64,000 nucleotides of DNA, taken from NCBI GenBank assembly GCA_027625915.1, contig JANTQA010000012.1:10123501-10187500 (forward strand). The letters run 5' to 3'. The position numbers and the translations under genes were made by a program. Shown here one piece after another: positions 34,116-46,547 of this stretch; the first letter of the stretch is position 1, and each line of letters starts with the position of its first letter. This stretch comes from Anaeramoeba flamelloides (Eukaryota; Metamonada; Anaeramoebidae). Under the pieces are notes generated by a model, which did not search any database, had not been told where the DNA came from, and saw nothing but the letters and a program-made list of their open reading frames with translations.

Positions 34116-35287
34116 TTAGTTTGTTTCTAAATGGACAATGATGGTTAAACATTCTACTTTTAATAAAAAAACAAATCTTTACTCTTTATTTCGAAAAGTT
34201 AGGACATTTTTATTATTTAGAAAATTTTTTTGTCAACATTAGCAAAAACAGATTTGAGTTCCATCTGATATTTAGACTTTGAAAACAGCATACCACTTAC
34301 TACTCTGTTTCTGAAAAGAAAAGGAATAAAAGAAAATCGGTGTGGTATCTAACATATTAAATTTATGAGAATAATTTTTTTTCTACAAATTATTGGTTTT
34401 TATTAAACCATTTTTGGGATCAAGAAATGTGTAAATTATAATCCTTTGAATTATACTTATGGTTAACCAAAAAAAAAGACTTGAAAGGGTGTGGCTTTGA
34501 AACAAACACTTTCTTTGACAATGTACTCAAGAAAGAGCTCCTCTCCACATCAATTTGACAAAATCAATGAAAAAAAATAAAAAAAATTTGACCAAAGTAG
34601 AATTTCGAAGATTTCTTCTTAATTTATTTTCGAAAACAGTAGTCATTCTCTTGAAATTCTCGCCCTGAAAATTTCAATTGATATTCTGTTCCAAAATACC
34701 AGAAAAAAATATCAAAAGTCCGAAAAAGATGAAAAAAAATTAACAAAGCAGATTTCTGTGTTCACCCATATAACGAGAAATTGGTTTTTATTAAAGAAGT
34801 TTTTAAAGGGAATTTTCGATTAGAGTAAAAAATTATTTTTCATTTAAACGAAAAACAAGACTTTTGCATTTTTGGTTCATAGATTTCTTGACTCAAATCT
34901 TTAACTTTCAAAATAACTAAATAACGTTCAAGATTGAATCACAAACCTTCCACAACTTTTTTACATTTTTTTTGAATCTAAAAAAATATTTTCCAAATAG
35001 ATAAATTGAAGATTTGTTGATAGTCTATTCTTATTTACCAAAACAGGGGGTATTTTGTCGTTTGTTTTGACCAATTCTTATTCAAGAAACATCTATTTTA
35101 AAAGTCAAAAATAATTTTTTTGATAAATAATATTCCTTTCAAAGTAATCTCTCAAAACACCAAAAGGTAATAATTTTTGTCAGCAATGTTCTTGAAGTTT
35201 TCCACAAAATTATGAAAACAACAAGATCCCATCAAAACCAATATTCTCATTTTTTATTTTACGACTTTTTTACTTTCTTTTGTTTTA

Positions 35288-37191
35288 ATGACTTTTGAAA
35301 CTCTCTTAAAAGGAAGATGGAAATTACTAAATAAACTTGGACAAGGAGGCTTTGGTAAGGCTAATTTTTTCTCTTAAATATGATCAATTAGATTTTTTGA
35401 CAATTCTAAATCACTCCTCCTTCCTTTTGGGAATAAATACAACCAAAACAAAACACAACATTAACCTCAAAACCTTTCAGGTGAGATTTTTTGTGTTTAT
35501 GATCTTGACACACAACAAAAAGCAGCTGTCAAAGTGGAAAGGATTGATCGGAACAAAAGAGCACTTCGGCTTGAAGTTGCTGTTCTTAGAAAACTTCAAA
35601 GTAAACTTCAATTTTTCTCAAAATCACCAAATGTTCTTCTTGAGTTTGAAACAAAGAAGGATATTAACCGTTTCCAATTCTCTGAATATCTATTTTTACC
35701 CCCAATTCAATTTAAATTACTCGACAAACACTTCAATAAAAAATTTGTATTTCATTTTGAAAACAACAAATTAATAACAACAATAAAAAAAACATCAAAC
35801 AACACTCCAAAATCAAAAACATAAATTTAATCTTCAGACTCTCGTTTTTCAGCAAGATTTATTTGCTGTGGAAGAAACCAGGTGCACAATTATCTAATTA
35901 TGGAATTATTAGGATCAAATCTCTCGTCATTAAGAAAAAAGAAAAATCAAAAAAGATTTTCTTTGGCAACCACACTTAAACTTGGTATTCAGGTATTTAA
36001 TTACTGATCTTTCTTTTTGATCATTTATTGTTTTATTGTCTTTTTTTGAAACTTTTTTGGCTATTTTGTCTTTTCTTCAATCAAAAAATCCCTGACAAAT
36101 GGGGAAATTAATCAAAACAACAAAATCACAAAAATTCCTAATTTGTTGAAATCTTTTTTTATTATTCGCGAATTTAATTCTACATTTTGGAAATTTTTTA
36201 GATGATCTCTGCAATAGAAGACGTTCATGAAGTTGGATTTATTCACAGAGACATTAAAGCTGTAAATGTTCTTACTTTTCGTTTTTTGTAATTTTAGTTT
36301 TATAATTTAAATTCTCAATTGCAACAACTCTCACAAAAATTCCTCTTAATCTGAATTCCCATTTTGTTTCCCTCTTCATGTTTTTAAATACTTGAAATCC
36401 AAATCAAATTGAATATAAATCAAACACTACAAATCAAAATTGAATTGGTTTATTTATTGGAAAACAAATTAGTCAAACTTCACGTTGCGGATACCTAAAA
36501 ATAAGAAAACAAGAAATTCAATAAAACTTGCAGATTGCTGTATAATTGATTTTGGGCTTGCTCGAAAATATATTAATTCTGAAGGAAAACTTAGAGAAGT
36601 AAGTGTCATATTTTTTTTTTTAATTATTTTTCTTTCAAAAAGAAACCCCCTTTACAATCACAAATGTGATTTTTCAAAAAATTGAAAAAAGTAATATTCA
36701 CAATTTCTATTTTTGTTTTGATAAATTAGCCAAGAGAAGAAGTTGGTTTTCGAGGGACAACAAGATATGCTTCTACCAATTCACACGAAGGGAAAGAGTT
36801 AAGTAGAAGAGATGATCTTTGGTCATTATTTTATTTATTTGTTGAATTTATTAAAGGATCACTGCCTTGGGAAAGATTAAAAGACAAGGAAGAAATATAC
36901 AAAATCAAAAAAAAGTTTACAAATATTGAAATGTGTAATGGCTTACCAGAAGAATTTGCTTTGTTTTATAAACACATTGAAAGTTTGGAATATGAAGATA
37001 AACCAGATTATCAATATTTAAGACAATTATTACAAAACATCAATAAAAGATATGGCTATGACGAAAACACAAAATATGATTGGGAAATATCTCAGGAGGA
37101 TTTAGAAATTATGAGAAAGTCTCCAAGTGTCACAAAATCGTATTTATTTCTAATTTTCACCTTTTTTTTTTTTTTTTTTCAATTTCTTTGA
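35288..37191 (+). CDS. CK1/TTBK-type Ser/Thr protein kinase, six exons
   Basis: Exons 35288-35354, 35481-35600, 35853-35992, 36202-36261, 36473-36598 and 36730-37191 join in phase through GT-AG introns (126, 252, 209, 211 and 131 bases) to give 324 residues. Motifs in order: Gly-rich loop GQGGFGE (18-24), ATP-anchoring Lys 40 in AAVKVE, HRDIK with catalytic Asp 126, DFG with Asp 155, then FRGTTRYAS and RRDDLWSLFYLFVEF, the pattern of casein kinase 1 and especially tau-tubulin kinases. It is a compact catalytic domain with almost no tail; the last 20 residues are Phe-rich and encoded by T runs. A donor gtattt at 37,140 with an acceptor cag near 37,234 would give a different end finishing near 37,304, so the 3' end is uncertain. 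The substrate is unknown. Confidence 0.88.
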
Positions 37192-37439
37192 TATTTTATA
37201 TTGCATTTTCAACTATTAAAACAACCACATTCAGACTTGGTAAACTGGCTATCCACATTAAAAGGCGTGTTTTTTTATTTCTAGAAGGTTTGAATCTTAA
37301 ATGATCAAATACACAGACAATAAAACAAGAAATAAATATGATATTGGTTTATTTAAAGTACTATTAAAAAAGAAATTCTAAAACTTCACAACCAAATGAA
37401 AAAATTTTTCTCAAATTAAAGTTTTAATTTTGGTGTTCA

Positions 37440-37600
37440 ATCCATAAATTTAAATTTTTACAAAAGCATAAATATGTTAACGTCATAATTGATTTGTCAT
37501 TAGGTATACAATTGTATACCAAATTAGATGTTGTATTGGAACAAGAAAAAAAAAAAAAAAAAAGCACCGGTTTAATTTGAAACACTAGGTTTAATTCCAA
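37440..37600 (+). repeat. dispersed repeat family D, copy 1
   Basis: Similar in the same orientation to 58,870-59,012. Shared blocks are aattgattt, ttaggtatac, ttagatg.tgtattggaacaag followed by a run of A, then gcacc/gcagg and attTgaaaca. The type of element is unknown. Confidence 0.55.
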
Positions 37601-38263
37601 ACATGAATATTTTTTTCAACTGTATACATTTAATCAATTCTCAAGAATAAAAATAAAATTGTACACATATTCATTTCAAACAGTAGTGTATTATTCTTAA
37701 AATTTATTGTAATACTAATAAATTGAAAAATAATACAAAAAAATTTTGTAGTCAAATTTCCATTATTTTATAAAATTTGAAAACTTAGATTTCAAAACAA
37801 TCCATTCCAAAGACAGTATCCAATGATGAACTTATTTTCAAAGTTTCTTTAGATTTCAACTAAAAAACATGCTTTCTTCATGTTTTTACAAAGCCAATTA
37901 AAACAAAGTTAAAAAAATTGATTTTATCAGGTGAAATTATTATTTATTTTTTTTTTTTGAATCAACCAATAAATGAAAATTAAAAAATAGAGAACCTTGA
38001 AGTCATCTTTTTCAAAATAAAAAAACATATTTATTTTTTAATAAATTAAAGAGTCCAACTTAAAATTTACTTAGTTTTTTATAATTACTATATTAATTTT
38101 TGATGAATTTCAAGAATGGAGTTTGAGAACGAACTTTGTCAATTATCACAATAACGGGAACCATGGAATCGATTGAGATGAACATTTCACCAATTCCTAT
38201 TCGTTTTTTTTTAATAGTCAGGATATATTCTCCAAAAATTACTTTTTTTTTTTTTTTATTTAT

Positions 38264-38582
38264 TTCACTACAAGGAAATAAATAAATTCTCTAAATTAAA
38301 GTCACCATAAAATTTACATATCAAATTTCAGTTACACATCTTTTATAAAATATTTTTTTCGAAGTTATCATAATTTTATGTAATTAAGAAAAGATAGCTA
38401 TTAAACTCATTAAGATTTGAATACCACATTTTCCAAAATTACCGAATTTTGAAAAAAACGTATATTTTCCGGTATATATTTTTTTTTTTGAAAGTATTTA
38501 CAACGAATGAACATTAGATTGGACATTAAGGAAGAAAAAAGAATAAATAATAAAACAATTTGCAGAAAAAAAAAACAGGGAA
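38264..38582 (+). repeat. dispersed repeat R1, copy 2
   Basis: Second copy of the repeat at 841-1152, same orientation, similar along the whole length (cactacaaggaaataaataa at the start, caatttgcagaaaaaaaaaa at the end). Confidence 0.75.
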
Positions 38583-41500
38583 TGATATTAAAACTCGATC
38601 ATGAAAAAAAAAACATAAAACGATAAAAAATAAATTGATTGAAAATGAACTTTAAAACTAAAAGTTCAATTATCCTAATTTTACCAAATTCAATACCCCC
38701 CCCCTTTTTTTTTCCATAATTACACCTAATTTAAAAACAAAAAAAACAACAATTTTTGAAAAAATATTTTTGTTAATGTTGCTTTTAAAATAAGAAAACA
38801 CTTTAACTTGATTAAACTTAGATCTATTGATACTTTATACAATTTAATTTTTTTTTTTTTAACAAAACTGTGTTAAAAATTTTTGAATAAGACTTTACAA
38901 ATTATTACACAAGCTAAAAAACAGATATCCCTATTTTTTTACAAAATGAGACATGGTAAAAGTAAATAAAAAACGAGAAATACGGCAAGGATTTAACTAT
39001 TTATAAAGGCAAATACAATTTTTGCACTATCAAGTTCTGTGTTTATTTGGGCGATATTGAATATTTTTAGTAATGATATATAAATCACAATTGAATTAAT
39101 TACCAAAACATGAAAAAACTTTAGTAAAACACCACTTTTTATATAATAGTGTTTATTTTATTGCACACTTTTCATATAATCTTCTTCATTTTTTGTAAAA
39201 TTTTAATTTAGTTAAAAATTAATTTAATTACTAATGTCAAGAATTTTTTATATTTTTTTTTTTTTGAAATGAATGGTTTTTAAAATTGTTATCAAAGAAA
39301 ATACAATAATATTATTAGTAGATTGAAATGTAAAATATTCATCTTTATTCCCAAAACATTTGGTTATAATTATTTTTCGATTTGATCATTTTCTAAAAGA
39401 TAATTTTAAAATTTGTACTTATTTTTTACTTACAAATACTTGTTTTTTTCTTTTTTAAAAAATATAATTTACTAATGGTAATAATTATGTGATTAATTAC
39501 TACAAAATAAAGACGATTCTAAACCACATTTCACTCAAAGGGGTCTCAACCAAAAATGAAAAAGTCACTTAATTTTTAAGAATCAACCAAACTAAGATTG
39601 TTTAGAAATACGAGAAATAACAAACTTCATATTAGAGCCCATAATCATAAAAGAAAAGCACCAACAAACCAGAAATTTCAAAAAAATAAAAAACGTTAAA
39701 AAAATTTTTCGTATTCTTTTATTGCAACGTCTCATACAAAATTCTCAATTTCTTTAGGAAATAAAAAATGTTGATAATAACATTTTTTTACTTGTAAATG
39801 TATGAATTTTAAAAGAACACACAAAAAGCCTAACTTTTCTTAAAGTTAAATTGGTGCTTCAAACGTTTTTTTTTTCAAATTTAATTTTTAAAAAAAAAAT
39901 AAAAAAGAAAAGAAGAAAAAAAAAGTAAAAAGAAAAATACAAAAAAAAAAAAAATTATTACAAAATGAGAAAAAATGATTTTGATCTAAAAATTGAAATT
40001 TTAGTTTGGGAAGAATAATGAATTAAACTCATAGAATGTGTTCTATTTCTTCAATAAAACTGTACTCTTCGACTGAAAAAGAGTTTATTCCAAAAAAGAA
40101 TATTAAAACAATTACACCTACATACCCACCCACCCACACACTTATATAATAATTAAAAAAACAATTTTATACTTTTATTTAAAGGATTTTCAGAATAAAA
40201 TCCCATTTTAAGAAATCTAACACAGTCTAAAAAAAAACACAAGCTAACTGTTTGTAACAATACAATATCAAATCGAAGAAATTTGATATTAATTTTTAAA
40301 AAAAATGTTTCTAACTCACTATAACATAATCTAACTTTAATATTTTTTCACGTTTTCGGCTGTGAAATTTTAATAATTTTAATTTTTGAATTTTCAAATT
40401 CAAGGATTGTCTAACAAGTTAGTCAAGATAATAAAAATGAAAAAAAAAAGAAGAAGAAATGAAAACAAATAAATAAACAAACTAAAGACCCTTCCATGAA
40501 CTTTGATTTTATTCAAAGGAAATTTATTTAATTATTTTATTGTCTTTTTTAGAACTAGAAAATTTTGTGATTCCTTTTTTTAACACTCAAAAAGTAATTT
40601 TAAAATCGATTTGATGTGATTCTACATCTTTAAAATCAAAATTTATAAAAAATTAAGATAAAAATATCTGATTTTAGAAAAGTTGTCAAACATGATGTAT
40701 GCCATTTCGAGTAATTTGGCCCGAATCAAAAATCATCAAAAATCAAATACCACAATTTTAATTTCCATACACAAACTAGCAACCCCTTAAGGTTCTTTCT
40801 TTCTTTTTTTTTTTTGATCAAATGAAAACCTAAAAGAATTCTACAAGGAATTCCAACGTTGAAAAAAATAATAATTTACAACATTTTGGTTTTATTATTT
40901 TATCTGAAAATTTGATATCGTTTGATTACTAAGAGAAAGTTGTAATTATTTTACTGAAAATTAATTTTTTTTGTAAAAAAATTTGAAATATTACATTGTT
41001 TAGATTATGCTAGATTTTTTCAAGTATACGAGAGTTCATCATATTGTTGAATTAATTATCAGATTTGTCATATTTTTTTATGTTTGAAATAGAAAATTAT
41101 ACCCAACTCGATCTGTTGCGTTTTTTTTTTTAAAGTACCTCAAAAATATGAAAGTGGTTATTGACCAGATAAATCTCATACAGAAATCCTTTCTTGATAT
41201 TGTTTTTTATCATAATTTTATATAGATAATGAATTTTTGATAATAAAATTAACAAAAATTTAATCTGAAAAAGTCACTAAATGATAAAACTCTTTAAAAT
41301 TAATGTTCTGCAAAAATAAAAAATCATAAATTTTCCCTGGAAATATTTTTTTTTATCATTTTATTAAATCATTTTAAAGGCTTAAATATTATTAATACCG
41401 ATCTTATAGTCAGAATTAAATTTCACTTTTAATTTATTTTAAATAACTATTCAAAACAAGTAATTTACATTAGCAATTTAATTTATTTTTTACTCAATGA

Positions 41501-42194
41501 AATTTTTAAAAAACCGAAGAAGATCTTGAGAAAGGTCAATTAGGAAATTAATGATATTAAATGAAACTTGGTGGCACATTGAATTGTTATAATTATATAG
41601 AATGTAAAATTTTTTGTAAATGGATCCATTCTGAGAGAAATAGATAATCACAAATATATATATATATATATAGAATGATTTCTATTGATTTTTGAGAACT
41701 TCTCAATTTACAAAATTTTCGTTCAATGGAATATTCTATCAAGATTGAATATATTAAGAAAAGCAATTTTTATGATCGAAAAGAAAAAAAAAATAACCAC
41801 CAATTTTCAAAAATTAAAAAACATTATATAAAACTGAGATCAGAAACTTTTCATCTTTAATTAAAGTAATGCCATACTAACAAACAAATTGAATAAACTT
41901 TCATACTCAACAAATAACGAATAAAAATTTTCGAGATTTTAATGGTATTATCCCGAAATTGAGTTCAATATTTGAATTTTAAAATAAATTGGCAATATTT
42001 TTTTTTTTTTTTTTGGAAATATATTACCTACATAATAATGTGGTACCTCAATTGTAATACATTTCAATTCTGAATGAAATATTGCTGAAATTGCGATCTT
42101 TATATTTTATTAATATTTTTTCTATATTTCGAAAAATCTATAAACGAAATAAAACACAAAATATTCCTTTTTTATATATAGTTTCGATTCTCAA

Positions 42195-42569
42195 ATGGCT
42201 TTTTCTGGCACAACAAATGATCAAAGTAGAACACAAGGTAGGAAATTAATAGGTGCATTTTCAAAAGAATATATTGGGGAAATAGAAAAAATGAATAATA
42301 TTGTTTTTCCAAAATCTCCAAAATCAACAATAACAAAAACAAAATCTCAGAATAGTCAAAAAAAGATGAAAATAAAAAATAATCAAAAAAGGCATCTCCT
42401 TGGGGATATTGAAAATAATAAAAATGACACATTTGAGGATAAAGAGGACAATACAAGAGAAATTAACGAATTTGAAAGAATGATGAAGATGATAAACGAA
42501 GAAGAAGAAACTGAAACATCTTCAACTATGAATGATGATATTGGTAAATGTTGTTGTGTTATTTTTTAA
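42195..42569 (+). CDS. small hydrophilic protein with CaaX tail
   Basis: A 124-codon frame starting with ATG. The protein is charged and probably largely disordered: a basic middle (KTKSQNSQKKMKIKNNQKRH), then an acidic segment rich in Asp/Glu, then a Cys cluster ending CCCVIF with stop. The last four residues CVIF fit a CaaX prenylation box, and Phe at the end favours geranylgeranylation; the extra Cys could be palmitoylated. That would attach it to membranes. No GTPase, SNARE or G-gamma signature is seen. The sequence tatatatag shortly before the ATG could be a splice acceptor, so an upstream exon is possible. The tail makes chance unlikely, but no homologue is recognised. Confidence 0.6.
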   Translation: MAFSGTTNDQSRTQGRKLIGAFSKEYIGEIEKMNNIVFPKSPKSTITKTKSQNSQKKMKIKNNQKRHLLGDIENNKNDTFEDKEDNTREINEFERMMKMINEEEETETSSTMNDDIGKCCCVIF

Positions 42570-43549
42570 TCGTTTTTTGTTTTTATTTTTAATTTATTTA
42601 ATATTTTATCAAATTATTTTTGATATTATTTTTTTGTTTTGTTATATATATATATATATGTATGCATACATAATGATTATATTTTGAAAATAATTAGAAT
42701 TTTGCAGATCAAAATTTTTGTTATTTTTTTTTCAATAATTTTATTTAAAAAACATTAATTCCAATTTATTTACACCTTTTAATTTTAATAGTTTTTTTTT
42801 CTTTTATCATTTTCTTATTTGTTTTTTATTGTTGAATTAAATCGTGGTAGTGTTGGATATTCTAAAAAACAATTTTACGAAAAATATTATTCTTGTAGAA
42901 TTTTAAAGTTCAAAATCTTTTATTTTTTCAATTTATTGAGGTAAATATTTCTAATTTTTTAATTATTAAATATGATTTTCTTTATTTATTTCTTGTAATT
43001 AATATTGATTAGTGTTCATATTCTGATTCTTTTTCAAAATAAACCTCAAATAATTATATTTTTTAATTGATGGATGAAATAAAATGCTACTTTTTTTATT
43101 TCACTGATTAAGCTTAAATTTATCCCAAGATTAAATTTGGCTTTTCATAGAATAAAACCATTCACAAAATTTAATAATTAATAAATTATTTTTTTAAATT
43201 ATTAAAAAGAATTTAATTTTTCTGAAAAAAATTAATATTTGGGGTTGTTCTTCTTGATATTATAGTTTTAATCAACTTTTTGTCAATTCTGATATTTTTA
43301 TGTTTATTTCTTGTAAGAAAATTTTTTTACTCTGAAACATGATCAAAAGAATCTTCTTTTTTTAATATATTTTTCTAACAATATTAAAAATTCCTTTGTT
43401 TGGATACATTAAATAAGAATAAAAAATTTTTGGTTGTTTTTGAAATAATTATTCTTAAAAAGTGGCTTTAGCAAGTAGAAAATGTTGATAAAAACTGATC
43501 CCATTAGAATAATTTTTAACTTTTTGATTCCAAATTTTAAATTTTTGTG
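42570..43549. other. spacer between CaaX gene and LINE
   Basis: Very A/T-rich with a (TA)n run at about 42,644-42,658. No gene seen. Confidence 0.4.
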
Positions 43550-44521
43550 ATTCTAAAAATTCCAAAAATGGAATCATTTTGGGAACTCTAATATTGATTC
43601 TTTAGAAATTTCTTATGTGTTTAAAAAAATTTTTTTTTAAAGAAACATATAATAACTGCAAACAATTATTCAATAACAATTCTCTCAATAATAGTTTAAA
43701 AATTAGATTATTTAAATCTTTTATATTAAGTCAATTAACATATGGATTAGAAATTTTTAATTATCAAATAACAACAATAAATTATTTAAATTCTTGGATT
43801 AATTTATGTATTACTGAAATATGCAAAATAAACAGAAATACACCAATTCTCATTTACAAAACAGAATTTAAAATTGAAAATCTGATAATTTCAGTAAATA
43901 AAAAGAAATTTAAATTAAAAAATAAATTAGGAAATTTAACTCTTCCTTATTTAGAAAAATTAATAAAATTTAATTAAAGAATAAATAATAAAATCAACTG
44001 GTATTCAAAAGATTTAAAATAATTAAAAAATGAAATATATAAGTACACATTCAATGAGTTGCTGAATTCCAAAAGTTGGAAGGTCTAAAATTATTTCACA
44101 ATAATTAAAAATCAAAAATATTTATTTAAAACTCAAAAATATTTGAGTTATCCCTCAAGTTCAACAATTCTAAAATTCAGATCGTTTACTAACTGCTTAA
44201 ATAGATATTACTATGTAATTAATAAAATTTCAAATAAATTTTGTTCTTTATGTTCAAAATATGAACAAAAGGAAATTATAGAAAATATTGAACATTTTTT
44301 ATGGGTCTGTCCTTCCTATAAAAAAGATAGATTAATCTTTTATAACAAACTAAAAGAAATAAATCTTAATGAACTAATTTCAAGTCAAGATAGTTTGAAA
44401 TTATTTTCATTAATTAATAATCGTGAAATCTATGGTTTTATGCTTAATTTCCTGAAAGGTAATTTAAGTCTAAGGGCAACTAGAGTGTAATCTACACTTC
44501 TTCAATAATAAAAAAAAAAAG
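43550..44521 (+). mobile_element. LINE (non-LTR retrotransposon) 3' end, decayed
   Basis: One reading frame runs through 43,615-43,977 and 44,143-44,490 with three TAA stops between (43,975, 44,020 and 44,086). The first part is the thumb end of a LINE reverse transcriptase (KSFILSQLTYGLEIF). The second has the C-terminal zinc finger typical of non-LTR elements (CSLC..., IEHFLWVCP). A short 3' tail, gtgtaatctacacttcttc then aataataaaaaaaaaaa, ends at 44,521. The catalytic part of the polymerase and the endonuclease are absent, so this is a 5'-truncated, dead copy. Related fragments lie at 27.4-28.0 kb (minus strand) and 29.4-29.6 kb. Confidence 0.8.
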
Positions 44522-45801
44522 TTTTTTTTGATAATATTTTTTAAAAGAAGAATTAATTTGTCATATTATTAACAATATTAAGATCAAAAAGAACAATAAA
44601 ATTCAATTTCTGAGAAATAATTAAATGAATATTTAGATAACCAAATCAATTTAATTGTAACCCATTACTATTCAATTTTTCTATTTCAAATTAAAAAATT
44701 GTTTTATCCTTTTTTGATATGTAAAAAAATCTGAATTAAAAACAAGCCAGAATGTGTTTTATGAAATATTTCTTAATTTCAAAGAGGAAAAATTCTGAAA
44801 TTTTCTAAAAAAGAGTTATAGAGATAATTTGATCACAATTTAACCCAATATAAAATATAATTGGAAATAAAAGAGTGTTAATTTCCCAGTGTCACTCCTG
44901 GGCATTTTTTAGGATTTCATATTATTTTTTTTTTTTCAGTTTTCAAATTAATCATTGATATAAAAAGAATCTTACAAAATCACTTCTTTGATCAATTTTA
45001 GAGGGGGTTAGAAACCAACAGTAATTCATTAAATCACATTTAATTAATAATCTTCCACAGTAAAAAAAAAATATTTACTATTAAATTCGAAGAAATTTAA
45101 GTATTAGAAAAAAAAAATAAAAAAAAAAGTAATTGTTTTTTTTTTCAAAATTTGACTTTTTGATATTGATAATCCGGATAAAATTTTTTTTGTAGTTTAC
45201 ACTTTTTGTTAATAGATGATCCTTAAAAATTTATCTTTTTTATTGCAATTTTTGGAATAGAGAACCTCTGAAATTATTTTTTTTAATTATTTTAACCTTT
45301 TTAAGATTCCTTCAAAAGATATTTTTTTTCATTATCAAATTTTGAAAACCAAAAAAAACTCAATTTCACAATTCCATTTTTAGTTAATAAGCCACTCCCT
45401 TGAATATAGAATAAATACATAATAGTGATTCTTATCTTAAATATTAAAATCAAAGTTTTTTTACTTCTTGAACAATCAGCTTTTATGTTTTCTCAAGGCT
45501 ATTTAATGTTGAAAATATTTTTCCTAAATACAAAAGAAAAAAATTATGTAACCAAACTTCAAATTCGAGTTATTTAATCCCCAGAGTAATTCAAATCTTT
45601 TGTATACTGGTATTAACCAATAATAGATAATATACTTTTAAAAACAAGTACAATTATTAATTAAAATTGGAAATCCAATTAAAGTTAAACAATAATCTCA
45701 ACCAAAATCTACAGACTCTAAACTGGAATCAAAATTGTTTCAAAAAATAATACGAGTGTATCATTTTTTTTCAATTTGCTTAACGTGTTTCATTGAATAT
45801 C
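44522..45801. other. spacer upstream of SYF1
   Basis: Gene-free and A/T-rich. A short atactggtatta near 45,606 resembles a MITE-B terminus but nothing follows it. The SYF1 promoter should lie toward the right end. Confidence 0.4.
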
Positions 45802-46515
45802 ATGGAACAGAAGTTTAATCTTTTTCCTGATCTACCAGAAAAAACTGCTGTTTGGGAAGATCGAGTGTTTGAAGACAATATCAGCAATGATCCTTATAAA
45901 TTAAAAAATTGGATTTTATATTTACAACACAAAAATGATTCAGCATTCGATATTCGATCATACCTCTTTAGGAGGGCACTCAATTATTTACCAAGATCAT
46001 ATAAGTTATGGAATTTATTTCTTATCGAGACACGTGCTGAAACTTCTGGAAGAAGAATCGATGATGAATTTTATAGCTATGCAAATGGTTTGCACGAAAA
46101 AGCATTAGTGCATATGAATAAGGTAATTGGTTTTTTTTTCTGTTTTATTTTTTTTTTATTTTGCTTTACTTTTATGGGAAACACAAGAACAAGTAACAAA
46201 AACAAAAAACAAAAAACAAAAAACAAAAAACAAAAAAAAAATTAAAATTAAATTTCAATCCTTCATACTTTTTCTTTTTCACTAACACTTTAATTTTACA
46301 TCAAAGATGCCTCGAATTTGGGAAGACTACTTGCAATTTCTAATCAAACAAAGATTTATTACAAAAACAAGAAGGACATTTGATAATGCACTTGTTTCAC
46401 TTCCAATCACACAACATTTCCGTATTTGGCCATTGTATCTTAATTTTGCAAAGAGTTGTGATGTTTCAAATACTACAAAACATGTATTTCGAAGATATTT
46501 AATGGTAACCATCTT

Positions 46516-46547
<32 letters not shown>

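Larger units (their letters stand above)
32993..35287. other. spacer upstream of the kinase gene
   Basis: Gene-free. It contains a degenerate MITE-B copy and a family C repeat. The promoter of the kinase gene should lie in the last few hundred bases but no element can be named. Confidence 0.4.
37305..42194. other. 4.9-kb gene-free spacer
   Basis: No coding frame or RNA gene is recognised. It contains the family D repeat, R1 copy 2, an unusual C9 run at 38,696-38,704 next to a T run, and a (TA)n run near 41,655-41,672. The remainder is A/T-rich with homopolymers. Confidence 0.4.

Noticed and set aside
35337-35824. Two overlapping frames of 145 and 96 codons
   Set aside because: They are read-throughs of kinase exon 2 into the neighbouring introns; the spliced model explains the conserved motifs.
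42195-42569. G-protein gamma subunit or Ykt6-type SNARE
   Set aside because: Only the Cys-rich tail is reminiscent; the conserved helices of either family cannot be seen.
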